Shown piece after piece: positions 25,631 through 35,100 of a DNA stretch of 64,000 bases; position 1 is the first letter of the stretch; every line of letters starts with the position of its first letter. The notes under the pieces are model-generated. The model saw only the letters and a program-made list of their open reading frames with translations. It was not told the DNA's origin and did not search any database. Location of the stretch: the NCBI RefSeq assembly GCF_009733845.1, contig NZ_WNXZ01000010.1:1-64000 (forward strand). Direction: 5' to 3'. The translations under genes were made by a program, and so were the position numbers. The stretch comes from Pseudactinotalea terrae (lineage in GTDB: Bacteria; Actinomycetota; Actinomycetes; Actinomycetales; Beutenbergiaceae).

Positions 25631-26953
25631 ATGACCTGGACGCGCCGACAGACCCTCCTCGGACTGATGGGCAGCGCCGGCATCGCCGTGGCCGCCGGCT
25701 GCTCTCGCGGCGGCGGGTCCACCAGCAGCAGCACCACCGGCACCACCGGTACCGGTGGTGGTGGGCAGCACAACCTGCGCTTCTCCTGGTGGGGCAACGA
25801 GCTGCGTGACCGGCTGACGAACGAGGTCGTGGACCTGTACGTCGAGCAGAACCCTGGGGTGTCGATCGAGGCGACGCCGTCGGAGTTCGGCGCGTACTGG
25901 GACCGGCTCGCGACGCAGACGGCCGGCGGTGACATGCCGGATGTGATCCAGATGGCCGACGGCTTCATGGCGGAGTACGGCAGCCGCGGGTCCCTGCTCG
26001 ACCTCGAGCCCTACGTCGACACCTCGAAGTTCGCTCCCGGCACCGTGGACGTGGGCCGCCTGGACGGCACGCTGGTCGGCATCAACCTGGGCATCAACAC
26101 GCCGACGATCATGTGCAACACCGGCGTGCTCGAGGCCGCCGGCATCGAGTTGCCCGATGACACGACCTGGACCTGGGACGACTACCTCGCCATCTCGGCG
26201 GAGATCAGCGCTGCCACCCCCGAAGGTACCTACGGTTCGGCCAGTCCCGGCACCGAGGGTCCGTTGCGCGCGTGGGTGCGGCAGAACGGCGGGGAGCTGT
26301 TCCTGGAGTCGGGCGAGCTCGGTACGACCGTCGACGTCCTGCGTGGCTACTTCGAGCTGCTCGCGGAGTTCAAGGACAGCGGTGCGATCCCGCCCGGCTC
26401 GGTCATCGTGGAGGAGTCGGCCAAGCCCCTGGAGCAGACCGCCGTCGTCCTCGGTGCCTCGGCCTTCCAGGTGGTCTGGACCAACCAGTTCAACGTCGTG
26501 AGCAGCTCCTCCGAGGACGACATCGTCATGCTGCGGATGCCGAGCGTCACTGGGAACGAGGCCGATCTGCACGCCTGGTACCACCCGTCCCAGCTGTGGA
26601 GCGCGTCGGCCCGGACGGCCGATCCCGAGGCGGCGGGCGCCTTCATCGACTGGCTCGTCAACAGCGTCGAGGTGGGTGCGATCCTGCTCGACGAACGCGG
26701 TCGCCCCTGCAACACCGAGGTGCTCGCCCAGATCGAGGAATCCCTCTCACCCGAGGGCAAGGAGATCTCGCAGTTCCTCAGCGACCTCGAGCCGGGTCTG
26801 GGGGAGCCGCAGCCTGTGCCGCCGCCGGGCGCCGGGCAGGTCCTCGGCGAGATCATGTCCCGTGCGCAGGATGACCTGTACTTCGGTGACATCGACGCCG
26901 CCGCTGCAGCGCAGCGCTTCTACGACGAGTCGATCGCGGTGCTGGGCGGCTGA
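25631..26953 (+). CDS. Orphan extracellular sugar-binding lipoprotein (family 1)
   Basis: 440-residue solute-binding protein for a CUT1 importer. The N-terminus has a twin-arginine motif TRRQTLLG and a lipobox-like VAAGC (Cys about 26), then a Ser/Thr/Gly linker. The mature part has LRFSWWGNELRDR and DMPDVIQMADGFMAEYGSRG, typical of the family. The GAGGAGACC site precedes ATG 25631. No permease or ATPase is adjacent, so it must serve a transporter encoded elsewhere or act as a sensor. A nested operator lies upstream. Confidence 0.9.
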   Translation: MTWTRRQTLLGLMGSAGIAVAAGCSRGGGSTSSSTTGTTGTGGGGQHNLRFSWWGNELRDRLTNEVVDLYVEQNPGVSIEATPSEFGAYWDRLATQTAGGDMPDVIQMADGFMAEYGSRGSLLDLEPYVDTSKFAPGTVDVGRLDGTLVGINLGINTPTIMCNTGVLEAAGIELPDDTTWTWDDYLAISAEISAATPEGTYGSASPGTEGPLRAWVRQNGGELFLESGELGTTVDVLRGYFELLAEFKDSGAIPPGSVIVEESAKPLEQTAVVLGASAFQVVWTNQFNVVSSSSEDDIVMLRMPSVTGNEADLHAWYHPSQLWSASARTADPEAAGAFIDWLVNSVEVGAILLDERGRPCNTEVLAQIEESLSPEGKEISQFLSDLEPGLGEPQPVPPPGAGQVLGEIMSRAQDDLYFGDIDAAAAAQRFYDESIAVLGG

Positions 26954-26988
26954 TCCCGGACCAGGACGCCGCAGCGGGGCAACGACGG

Positions 26989-27939
26989 TCAGCGGGCGGC
27001 GGCCTGCCTCACCAGGGCCGCGTAGAGCTCACCGTCCGCGTACCCCGCGGCCTGAGCAGCCTGCGGGAACAGCGAGGTCTCCGTCATGCCCGGGGCGACG
27101 TTGATGTCGAGGACCCAGGGGACGCCGTCGGCGTCGATGATCATGTCGGTGCGGGAGAGGTGACGCAGCCCGAGAACCTGGTGGGCGAGCACGGCGAGGT
27201 CGGCGGCCGCACGCTCCTGCGGTTCGCTGAGGCGGCCGGGCACGAAGTACTCGGAGCGGCCGGGGTTGTAGCGGGCGTCGAAGTCGTATGCCCCGTCGGT
27301 GACGATCTCGACGCTGGGCAGCGCCCGGGGACCGTCGCCGAGATCGACGACGGAGATCGCCACCTCGGTCCCGTCGATCCGCTGCTCGATGAGTGCTTCC
27401 TCGCCGTAGGCGAAGCAGCCCACCATCGCCTGCGGCAGCTCGGCGGCCTCCCGCACCACGGTTACCCCGAGTGCCGAGCCACCCGATGCCGGCTTGACCA
27501 CCAGCGGGAGGCCGAGCACCTCGAGCACGCGGTCGAGCACGCCGCGGGTGCCGAGCTCGCGGAACAGGGTCTGCGGCAGCGTGGTGAACCGGGGGGTGTG
27601 GGCACCGGCCTGGTGCAGCAGCGTCTTCGCGACCGGCTTGCTCCACGACAGCCGCGACCCGGCCGCGTCAGTGCCGACATAGGGCACGCCGACCAGGTCG
27701 AGCACGTCGCGCACCGAGCCGTCCTCACCCGTGGACCCGTGCAGGATCGGCCAGACCACGTCGGGCCGGGCCTGCTGCAGGTATGCGAGGAGATCGCCGT
27801 CGACGTCGTGCACGTGCGCCGAGATGCCTGCCGAACGGAGCGACTCGGCCACGCGGCGGCCCGAACGGATCGAGACATCCCGCTCGTGGGAGAGGCCGCC
27901 GGCGAGGATCAGGACATCGAGATCGCTGTCAGCGCTCAT
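26989..27939 (-). CDS. ddl: D-alanine--D-alanine ligase family protein
   Basis: ATP-grasp ligase of 316 residues forming D-Ala-D-Ala for peptidoglycan. Visible motifs are LILAGGLSHERDVSIRSG at the start, LHGSTGEDGSV near 67, PLVVKPASGGSALGV near 145, and the metal-binding DINVAPGMTETS near 285. The start is set at the ATG giving MSADSDLDVLILAGG; an upstream in-frame extension has no family character. It is convergent with the orphan lipoprotein and downstream of the aminotransferase on the same strand, with a large palindrome between them. Paralogous ddlA/ddlB status cannot be judged here. Confidence 0.9.
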   Translation of the reverse strand: MSADSDLDVLILAGGLSHERDVSIRSGRRVAESLRSAGISAHVHDVDGDLLAYLQQARPDVVWPILHGSTGEDGSVRDVLDLVGVPYVGTDAAGSRLSWSKPVAKTLLHQAGAHTPRFTTLPQTLFRELGTRGVLDRVLEVLGLPLVVKPASGGSALGVTVVREAAELPQAMVGCFAYGEEALIEQRIDGTEVAISVVDLGDGPRALPSVEIVTDGAYDFDARYNPGRSEYFVPGRLSEPQERAAADLAVLAHQVLGLRHLSRTDMIIDADGVPWVLDINVAPGMTETSLFPQAAQAAGYADGELYAALVRQAAAR

Positions 27940-27968
27940 GCCGATGCTCTCCGTTCGCGGGACGTCGA

Positions 27969-28048
27969 GTGCAACAAGCTCGTGGTCAGATGCCCAAGGT
28001 GCCGCGAATCGGCACGGATCGGGCCATCTGGCCACGAGTCCGTTGCAC
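27969..28048. repeat. Large imperfect palindrome between aminotransferase and ddl
   Basis: Two 24-bp arms (27969-27992 and 28025-28048) match at 20 of 24 positions, with a second perfect 6-bp stem GTGCCG/CGGCAC (27999-28004/28010-28015) in the middle. The whole could form a hairpin about 80 nt long just upstream of the ddl start and downstream of the aminotransferase stop. It may be a terminator, a leader structure or a mobile-type repeat. Confidence 0.75.
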
Positions 28049-28081
28049 CGATGAGGTGGTCGCGATGGAGGCGGTCAGCGC

Positions 28082-29410
28082 TCATGCTTGGTTCGGCCCC
28101 GGGTTGATCGTTCCGGACACGTGCGTCTCGCCCGAGGTGCCGAACATCCGCACGAGATCGAGCTCGTCGTTGATGACGTGCGCGAGGCGGCGGACACCCT
28201 CCTCGATGCGCTCCGGCGTCGGATAGCAGTAGGACAGGCGGATGTGGCGATGGCCGGAGCCATCGGCGTAGAACGCGGTCCCTGGCACGTAGGCGACCAG
28301 CTCGGTGACCGCGCGCGGGAGCATCGCCTGCGCGTCCAGCCCCTCGGGCAGCGTGAGCCAGGTGTAGAAACCACCGGCCGGCACTGTCCAGCGAGCGTCC
28401 GGGAGGAACTCGGCGAGCGCGCCCAGCGTGGCGTCGCGGCGCTCGCGGTAGACCTCGCGGTACTGCTTGACCTGCCCGCGCCAGTCGCACGTCGCGAGGT
28501 AGCTCGCGATCGACATCTGGCTCATGTTCGACGGGCACAGGATCGCCGACTCGCTCGCGAGCACCAGCCGCTCACGCACGGCGTGCGGAGCCAGTGCCCA
28601 CCCCACCCGGTACCCGGGTGCGAAGGTCTTGGAGAAGGAGCCCAGGTAGACGACGCCGTCGGGGTCGTAGGTCTGCAAGGCGGGTAGCACATCGCCGTCG
28701 AAGCCCAGCAGCCCGTACGGGTTGTCCTCGAGGATGAGCACGCCGTGACGGCGGGCGATCTCCACGATCTGGGGCCGACGCTCGAGAGAGAGGGTCGTGC
28801 CGCCCGGGTTGTGGAAGTTCGGGACCGTGTAGAGGAGCTTGACCCGGCGACCCTCGGACGCGAGCCGCGCCAAGGTGGCCTCGAGCTCGGAGGGCACGAG
28901 GCCGTCGTCGTCCATGGGGACGTGCACCACGTCCGCCTGGTAGGCGCGGAAGACGCCCAAGGCGCCCACGTAGCTCGGGGCCTCGGCGACGATCACGTCG
29001 CCCGGGTCGATGAAGATCCGGGTGACGAGATCGAGGGCCTGCTGGGAGCCCGTGGTCACCACGACGTCGTCGGGGTGGGCGGCGATCGCCTCCTCGGCCA
29101 TGACCGTGGTGATCTGCTCGCGCAGCGTCACATCACCCTGGCCGGAGCCGTACTGGAGCGCGACGGCGCCCTGCTCGCGCAGGAGCCTGTCCGTCACCTC
29201 GGCGACCACGTCCATCGGCAATCCGGCCAGGAACGGCATGCCGCCGGCGAGCGAGACCACCTCGGGCCGATTGGCCACCGAGAACAGGGCTCGGATCTCC
29301 GAGGCCTTCATGCCGTGGGTGCGCTCGGCATAGCTGTGGAACCAGGGGTCGAGGCGCGTGCCGCGGCCAGGCGTGGGCGGCTGCGCGGGCGCTGGGCTCG
29401 GCGAGTTCAC
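28082..29410 (-). CDS. PLP-dependent aminotransferase (class I/II, MocR-like C-terminal fold)
   Basis: 442-residue aminotransferase. The PLP lysine lies in GSFSKTFAPGYRVGW (about residue 265), with VTTGSQQALDLV, the LLYTVPNFHNPGGTT Asn-Pro segment and LILEDNPYG Asp preceding it. No HTH domain is present, so it is an enzyme and not a MocR regulator; such proteins usually transaminate 2-aminoadipate or aromatic/branched-chain acids. It lies between trxA and ddl on the same strand, a common neighbour of the par region in actinobacteria. Confidence 0.9.
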   Translation of the reverse strand: MNSPSPAPAQPPTPGRGTRLDPWFHSYAERTHGMKASEIRALFSVANRPEVVSLAGGMPFLAGLPMDVVAEVTDRLLREQGAVALQYGSGQGDVTLREQITTVMAEEAIAAHPDDVVVTTGSQQALDLVTRIFIDPGDVIVAEAPSYVGALGVFRAYQADVVHVPMDDDGLVPSELEATLARLASEGRRVKLLYTVPNFHNPGGTTLSLERRPQIVEIARRHGVLILEDNPYGLLGFDGDVLPALQTYDPDGVVYLGSFSKTFAPGYRVGWALAPHAVRERLVLASESAILCPSNMSQMSIASYLATCDWRGQVKQYREVYRERRDATLGALAEFLPDARWTVPAGGFYTWLTLPEGLDAQAMLPRAVTELVAYVPGTAFYADGSGHRHIRLSYCYPTPERIEEGVRRLAHVINDELDLVRMFGTSGETHVSGTINPGPNQA

Positions 29411-29428
29411 GGGACCAGTGTGCCCCGG

Positions 29429-29755
29429 TCAGCCGAGAAACTCGGCGATGTCCTCCAGGAAACGCTTCTTCGGCCGGGCGCCGACGAGGGACTTGGCGAC
29501 CTCACCGTTGACGTACACGTTGATCGTGGGGATCGAGATGATGCCGTACTTCTGCATGGTCTCGGGGTTCTCGTCGGTGTTGAGCTTGAGGACCGTGATC
29601 TTGCCGGCGTTGGCGTTCGCGACCTCTTCGAGGATCGGCGCGAACTGCAGGCACGGCCCGCACCACGGCGCCCAGAAGTCGACGACGACAGGCCCCTCGG
29701 CCTGCAGCACGTCGGTCTCGAAGGTGTCGTCGGTGGTCGCGTTGAGAGTGCTCAT
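29429..29755 (-). CDS. trxA: Thioredoxin
   Basis: 108-residue cytoplasmic disulfide reductase. The active site WCGPC has its cysteines at 32 and 35, and the cis-proline loop IPTINVYVNG is intact. It follows trxB on the same strand by 16 nt, the classical trxB-trxA operon. Its reductase partner here appears inactivated (see trxB), so TrxA may depend on another reductase. Confidence 0.96.
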   Translation of the reverse strand: MSTLNATTDDTFETDVLQAEGPVVVDFWAPWCGPCLQFAPILEEVANANAGKITVLKLNTDENPETMQKYGIISIPTINVYVNGEVAKSLVGARPKKRFLEDIAEFLG

Positions 29756-29771
29756 GGGTCCTTCTCGAGTG

Positions 29772-30721
29772 TCAGACGGAGGCGGGGACGGCGGGTTGGG
29801 CGGCGTCGAGGGCGGCGAGGTAGCGTTCGGCGTCCAGGGCTGCGGCGCAGCCGGTGCCGGCGGCGGTGATGGCTTGCCGGTAGTGGTGGTCGACGACGTC
29901 GCCGCAGGCGAACACGCCGGCCAGGTTGGTCTGGGTGGTGGGGTGGGCCACGGTGACGTAGCCCTCGGGGCCGAGGTCCACCTGCCCGTGGAGGAGCTCG
30001 GTGCGGGGCAGGTGCCCGATCGCGACGAACAGGCCTTCGGCGGGCTGCTCCCGGGTCTGCCCGGTGACGGTGTCGCGCAGCGTGACCGACTCGACCTTGT
30101 TCTCACCGGTGATGCCGACGACCTCGGAGTTCCACGCAAAGCTGATCTTGGGGTCGGCCAGCGCCCGGTCGGCCATGATCTTGGAGGCACGCAGCTCCTC
30201 GCGGCGGTGCACGATCGTCACGGTCTTACCGAAGCGGGTCAAGAACAGGGCCTCCTCCATGGCGGAGTCACCACCACCGACCACCAGGATGTCCTTGTCC
30301 TTGAGGACACCCCCCGCCCCGAGAGCCGCTTCTCATCCGGCAGCCCGATCTCCTTGTACGCCGACCCGGTGGCCAGGATCACGGTACGGGCGCGGTAGGT
30401 CTCGTCGTCGGCCACGACGGTCTTGACCTGGCCGGTGAGCTCGACGCTCTCGACATCCTCGTACCGCACGTCCGCGCCGAACCGCTCGGCCTGCTCCTGC
30501 AGCTTGGCCATCAGGTCCGGGCCCATGATCCCCTCGGGGAACCCCGGGAAGTTCTCCACATCGGTCGTATTCATCAGCGCGCCGCCCGCGGTCACCGATC
30601 CCGCGAACACGATCGGGTTCAGACCCGCCCGCGCCGCATAGACCGCAGCGGTGTACCCCGCGGGCCCGGAGCCGATGATGATGACGTCGTGGACGGTGGT
30701 CGCCGGTACTGCCTCAGTCAC
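29772..30721 (-). pseudogene. trxB: Thioredoxin reductase, frameshifted with loss of the CxxC active site
   Basis: FAD/NADPH flavoprotein that reduces thioredoxin. The N-terminal part is normal from the GTG at 30719-30721: [20 protein letters not shown] (FAD site) through [14 protein letters not shown]. The C-terminal part is normal from [18 protein letters not shown] (NADPH site) to GVFACGDVVDHHYRQ. Between them the expected W-C-A-T-C-D-G segment is absent, and the frame changes at about 30304. The two halves span 950 bp; adding 28 bp gives 978 bp, exactly 326 codons, the usual length. So a 28-bp deletion removed the redox cysteines and broke the frame. It is a pseudogene, or an assembly error at this point. 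Confidence 0.88.
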
Positions 30722-30858
30722 TCCGCTGCCTTTCAGAAGTCTGCGCTGGTGCAACGCTACGCGCTGCTGCGATGTTCCCCGTGCGCGGCGACGTGCGCGG
30801 CGTAACGGTGGACCGTCCCGTCGTCGTCCAGCACCGAGGGCGAGCCACCCGAGCGGGT

Positions 30859-30924
30859 GAGTGCGCACTTCGGCGGTGAGAGCGCACTGCGCGAGGTACG
30901 CACTCGCCGCCAAGGTGCGCACTC
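30859..30924. repeat. Inverted repeat with 29-bp arms between trxB and a TetR gene
   Basis: Arms 30859-30887 and 30896-30924 match at 24 of 29 positions around an 8-nt loop; both contain the string GAGTGCGCAC on one or the other strand. It lies in the 280-bp divergent gap between trxB and the TetR gene. It may be a REP-like element. Confidence 0.7.
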
Positions 30925-31001
30925 AGCGGCGGCGGGCACGTCGACGGCGGAGGTCGCCTTCGATCTTTACAGTGGCAACTTACCGATGTATGGTTCCCGA
31001 C

Positions 31002-31604
31002 ATGAGCAGCTACCACCATGGCGACCTGCGGCGTGCCGTGCTCGACCGGGCGCTGGAGGTCGTGGCCGAGCAGGGACCGGCGGCGCTGAGCCTGCGCGCC
31101 ATCGCCGCTGACCTCGGTGTCAGCCACACGGCGCCGCGCCACCACTTCGGCTCGAACACCGGCCTGCTCACCGCGATCGCGATCGAGGGGTTCGAGATCT
31201 TGCGGGAACGCCTCGCCCAGCTGCGCGACCAGCGGGCACCGTTCCTCGAGCTCGGGGTGGCGTACGTCGAGTTCGCTTCGGCCCACCCGGCGCACTTCGC
31301 GGTGATGTTCCAGCCCACGCTGCTGGACCCCACCGACGCCACCCTCGAGCAGGCTGCGGACGCCACCTTCGCCGAGCTTCGAGCCGGTGTCGAGGCCATC
31401 GCTCCCGGCAGCTCGACGCAGGACGCCGCCGCTGTGGTCACCGCGGCGTGGTCGCTGATGCACGGCCTCGCCACGCTCGAGCTCACCGGCAACCTCGAGC
31501 GTTCGCAGATCCGCCGACTGCTGGGTCTGACCGACATCGCAGACATCGCGCGCCGTGCGGGATCGCTGCTCGGCGCCTCCTCGCGCAGCGCACCGTCGTC
31601 ATGA
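31002..31604 (+). CDS. TetR-family transcriptional regulator
   Basis: 200-residue regulator. The HTH (about 8-50) is LSLRAIAADLGVSHTAPRHHFGS, preceded by YHHGDLRRAVLDRA, which marks the common YHHGDLR subgroup. A TetR_C_33-like ligand domain (FLELGVAYVEFASAHPAHFAVMF) follows. The ATG at 31002 is chosen because MSSYHHGDLR matches the group; an ATG four codons earlier exists. It is upstream of, and same-strand with, the membrane protein at 31669. Confidence 0.9.
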   Translation: MSSYHHGDLRRAVLDRALEVVAEQGPAALSLRAIAADLGVSHTAPRHHFGSNTGLLTAIAIEGFEILRERLAQLRDQRAPFLELGVAYVEFASAHPAHFAVMFQPTLLDPTDATLEQAADATFAELRAGVEAIAPGSSTQDAAAVVTAAWSLMHGLATLELTGNLERSQIRRLLGLTDIADIARRAGSLLGASSRSAPSS

Positions 31605-31668
31605 GCCCGACGGCGACCGTGGCCATGGCGGCGCTCCACACCACCCGCACGAACGGAAGGACGTCAGC

Positions 31669-32076
31669 GTGAACAGCGCCCAGACAATCTCCGCAGGCGT
31701 CGTCCTGCTCACCGTGATCGGGATCGCCTACGGCGGCAGCTTCATGCTCCGGGTGATCAACCGCACCGCGCCTGCCAACGACCTGCAGCGCACCTACTTC
31801 CGCGCCGGCCACGCCCACGCCGGGGTGCTGGTGATCCTCGGGCTGGTCGTCATGCTGCTGATAGCCGAGGCCGGCGTCACCGGGATCCTTGCCGGGCTCT
31901 CAACGGGCGTCCTGTGGGCGGCGATCCTCATGCCGGCGGGCTTCTTCCTCAGCGCGGTCGGCCGCGACCCCGAGCGGCCGAACCGGCTCCGCTACCTCAT
32001 CTACACCGGTGGTCTGGTGCTGGTGGTGGGCCTCGGCTCCGCGGGCGTCGGGCTGATCGTGACAGGGCTCGCGTAG
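31669..32076 (+). CDS. Predicted four-helix membrane protein
   Basis: 135-residue protein with four hydrophobic helices (about 7-27, 45-65, 72-92 and 108-130) and a short hydrophilic loop, DRTAPANDLQRTYFRAGHAH-like, between the first two. The conserved-looking RAGHAHAGVLVILGLV stretch occurs in a family of small uncharacterised actinobacterial membrane proteins. GTG start with GGAAGG 8 nt upstream. It follows the TetR gene by 64 nt and is a plausible target of it. Confidence 0.75.
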   Translation: MNSAQTISAGVVLLTVIGIAYGGSFMLRVINRTAPANDLQRTYFRAGHAHAGVLVILGLVVMLLIAEAGVTGILAGLSTGVLWAAILMPAGFFLSAVGRDPERPNRLRYLIYTGGLVLVVGLGSAGVGLIVTGLA

Positions 32077-32116
32077 CACGCCGGTCCGCACGCTCGCCCT
32101 CTCGCCGGCCGGCCAT

Positions 32117-32171
32117 CTGGGGTGATCTCGTTCCAGCCCGTGGCCCTGGCGCTCCCCACAGCGCTTTCCCG
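32117..32171 (+). repeat. Dispersed repeat family B, copy 1
   Basis: GGGGTGATCTCG, a CCAGCCCGTGGCC core and a CTCCCCACAGCGCTTTCCC end. The same order of blocks recurs at 49186-49240 and 49383-49436, always in this orientation. It lies in the 116-bp gap between two convergent genes. Confidence 0.65.
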
Positions 32172-32192
32172 AGAGGGTGAGCCGGGCGCTGA

Positions 32193-35100
32193 TCAGCCGA
32201 GGGTGATCTCGGCGAGCTCGATGCGGTTGCGGCCGTCGCTCGAGGCGACCGGGAGCTCGGGGAACCACAGGGAGATCGCCTCGGCCTCGACCGGCTCGGC
32301 GAACGTGTAGGTGACGTTCGACCCCATCGCCCCGGACGCGAGCACAGCACCCTGGTTGGGCGCGGCGGGGTCGCCCAGCCGGATCTCGACCATGCCACCC
32401 TCGCCGTTGACGTCGAGCGTCACGCTGGAGACGAGGGCAGCCTCGGCGAGGACGACGGTGTAACCCAGGCCGGGCTTCATCCCGTACGTCGGGCTGTTGT
32501 ACCGGAGCGAGTTCCAGGTGGTGTCGGCGTTGCCGTCGTAGGCAAGGTAGGCGGACTCCTGGTTCTCCCCGCCCGTCACGGTCGGGTCGAACGTGACACC
32601 CTCGGCGATCGCGACCTGCGAGGCGACGGGCGGGCCCTCCGGGTCCTCCGTCACCGGCGCCTCGGTCGTCGGCGTCACGGAGGGCTCCGTGGCCGGCTCG
32701 GTGGGGCTGGGGTCGACGGCGCCCGGGCTCGGCCCAGGCGTGAAGGCCGTCGAGGCATCCTTGAGCGTCAGCACCGCCATCACCAGCGCGAAGATGACCA
32801 GCGCGATCATCACGCACAGCGCGATCGGCGCGGGGTTGAAGCGCGGGCGACCATCCTCGGACGTCTCGTCGGGAACTGGCCGGAACTCGTCGCGCACGTC
32901 GTCCACGAACGCGCCGGCACGCTCCGTCAGCGAACCCAGCCGCTCGCCCGCACCACCGATCAAACCGCGCGCGCCGTCGCCGACCCTGACCGAGACCTCG
33001 TTGATCCTGCGGTTGGTCCCACGCAGGGGCTTCGCGGTCCGCGCTGCGGCACCGAGCCCCACCACGGCACCCAGCCCCGACGTCTCGTCCGGGCGCTCCT
33101 CGGAGGCCGGCTCGGACTCTGGGCCGGCTCCGATCGGGGTGTCGTCCGCACCGGTGCGCAACGGCTCGTCCGGCAGGCGCTCGGGAGCGTCACCGCCCGG
33201 CGCATCCCAGCCGCGCGGCTGCCTGGTGAGCGTGGGCAGCCCGGCGATCGACACGATCGGCGCGCTCGGCTCGACCGGAGCAGGCTCGACGGCGGGAGGC
33301 GCGGTGGACACCGAGGTGTCCTCGGCCTCCTCCTCGTCAGGTGTCTCGGCCCAGGGGCCCTCGACGGCCCCGCCGGCCTCGGCCGCCACCGTGGTCTCGT
33401 CAGGGACCGGGATGGGCTCGGGCCCGCGGATGAGAGTGGCCTCGGGGTCGCCGGTCACGGTCGCCTCGGGCTCGCGGATCGCGGTCGCCTCGGGCTCGCG
33501 GACCACCGTGGCCTCGGGGTCGCGGATCGCGGTCGCCTCGGCGTCCAGCGGAAGCGCAGCCGAGGTCTCGGCCCGGGCGTATCCCGCTGCCGCGTGGTGC
33601 GGCCGCGTGTACGCCGGGATCGAGCCGGTGTCGGTGACGAGGTCGGAGAACGGTGTGGGCTCGGCGATCATCGGCAGCGGGTGCGGCGCCCAGCCCGAGG
33701 TGTCGATGGCCGAGATCCGCACGGGAGGTGCGGGAGCGGCGGCCGCGGGCTCGGCGCCGGCAGCCTCGACGGACGCAACCTCCGGCAACGCGACCCCGGG
33801 CCGCAAGACCGGCGGCAGCGCAGCAGGCGTGCTCTGGTCGATCTCACCCCAGGGCGCGAGATCGGCCACCAGCTCACCGGGGGTGAAGGGACCGTCCTCG
33901 TGCTCGCCCAGCGTCACCGCGCACAGGGTGTCGAGGTCGTTGGGGACCGCCTCGACGACGTCCCCTGCCGGGGCGGCACTCTCGCCGTGCATGGTGGCGG
34001 CGGGCAGGCCGTCGGCGTTCTCGGGCGCTCCCGCCCACGTGCCGGTGAGCGCGGCGTAGAGCAGGTGCACCAGGCCCACGGCGTCGCGGCGAGCAGCGTC
34101 GGCGCCGTCGCGGACCTCGATGCCCTGCCACGCGGCATCGGTACCGAGCCCCAGGAGCCGGACCTCGCCGTCGTACGTGCGCACCACGGAGGAGGGGCGC
34201 AGGGTGAGGTGGTGGACACCGCGGCGGCGCGCGGTCTCGAGCGCGGCGGCCGCCTCGCCCACGATCGCGCGCGCCTGTGACGGCGCGAGGGGGCCGGCGC
34301 GGAGCAGGTCGGCGAGCGTGATGCCCTCGACCGGGTCGGTCACGACGAAGCCCTGGCCACCCTCGATGCCGGCGCGCAGGATGCGGACCAGCCGGGGGTC
34401 GTCGATCAGCGCGGCGCGGCGGGCGGCGTCGACCGTGTGGTCTCGCTGCGGGCCCTCGAGCATGAGCAGGCGGACCGGTGCGTCGAGCGCGAGGTCGGTG
34501 CCGGACCACACCGCACCGGTGCCGGCGGGGCCGTCCACAGGGTGCTCGAGCTGGAACCGCTCGGCGAGCACCTCGCCCGGGCGCAGGGTCACCGAGTAGT
34601 CCGTGTTCACGTCCTGCTCATCCCTCCCCGTCGGGCCCCCGTACTGGGACATCGTAGACGGCGGCCCAGCGGAGCGGCCGCCCGGCAGGAGGCGGCGCAC
34701 ACGGTTGATCGGGCCGCGCACGCGTGCGAGCAGCGGCCCCAGCTCGCTGACGTGCAGCGCGCGGATGAGCAACAGGTACCCACCCAAGATCAGCGTGCCG
34801 AGCACCACCAACCGCAGCACCGCACCCCCGAGCGAGGTCTCGACCCCCCACAGGTGCAGCAGGCCCCAGGCGGCCAGCGTCGGCGGGATCACGGCCAGCA
34901 GGACCCGCAGGTGGGTACGGAACACCCGGCCGCCGTCGAGGCTCGGCAGGTACTTGCGGGTCGCGAGGTAGCCCACCAGGGCCCCGACCGAGTTCGAGAT
35001 CGTGGTCGCCACGCCGGTGCCGACCACCCACCACCGCGGCTCGAGCAGCCACCAGCCGAGCACCGCCACCACGGCGAGGATGATCGCCATCGGCAGCTGG

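Noticed and set aside
30239-30922. Two separate thioredoxin-reductase-like genes
   Set aside because: The two frames cover complementary N- and C-terminal halves of one protein and join at one point; a single broken gene is the simpler reading.
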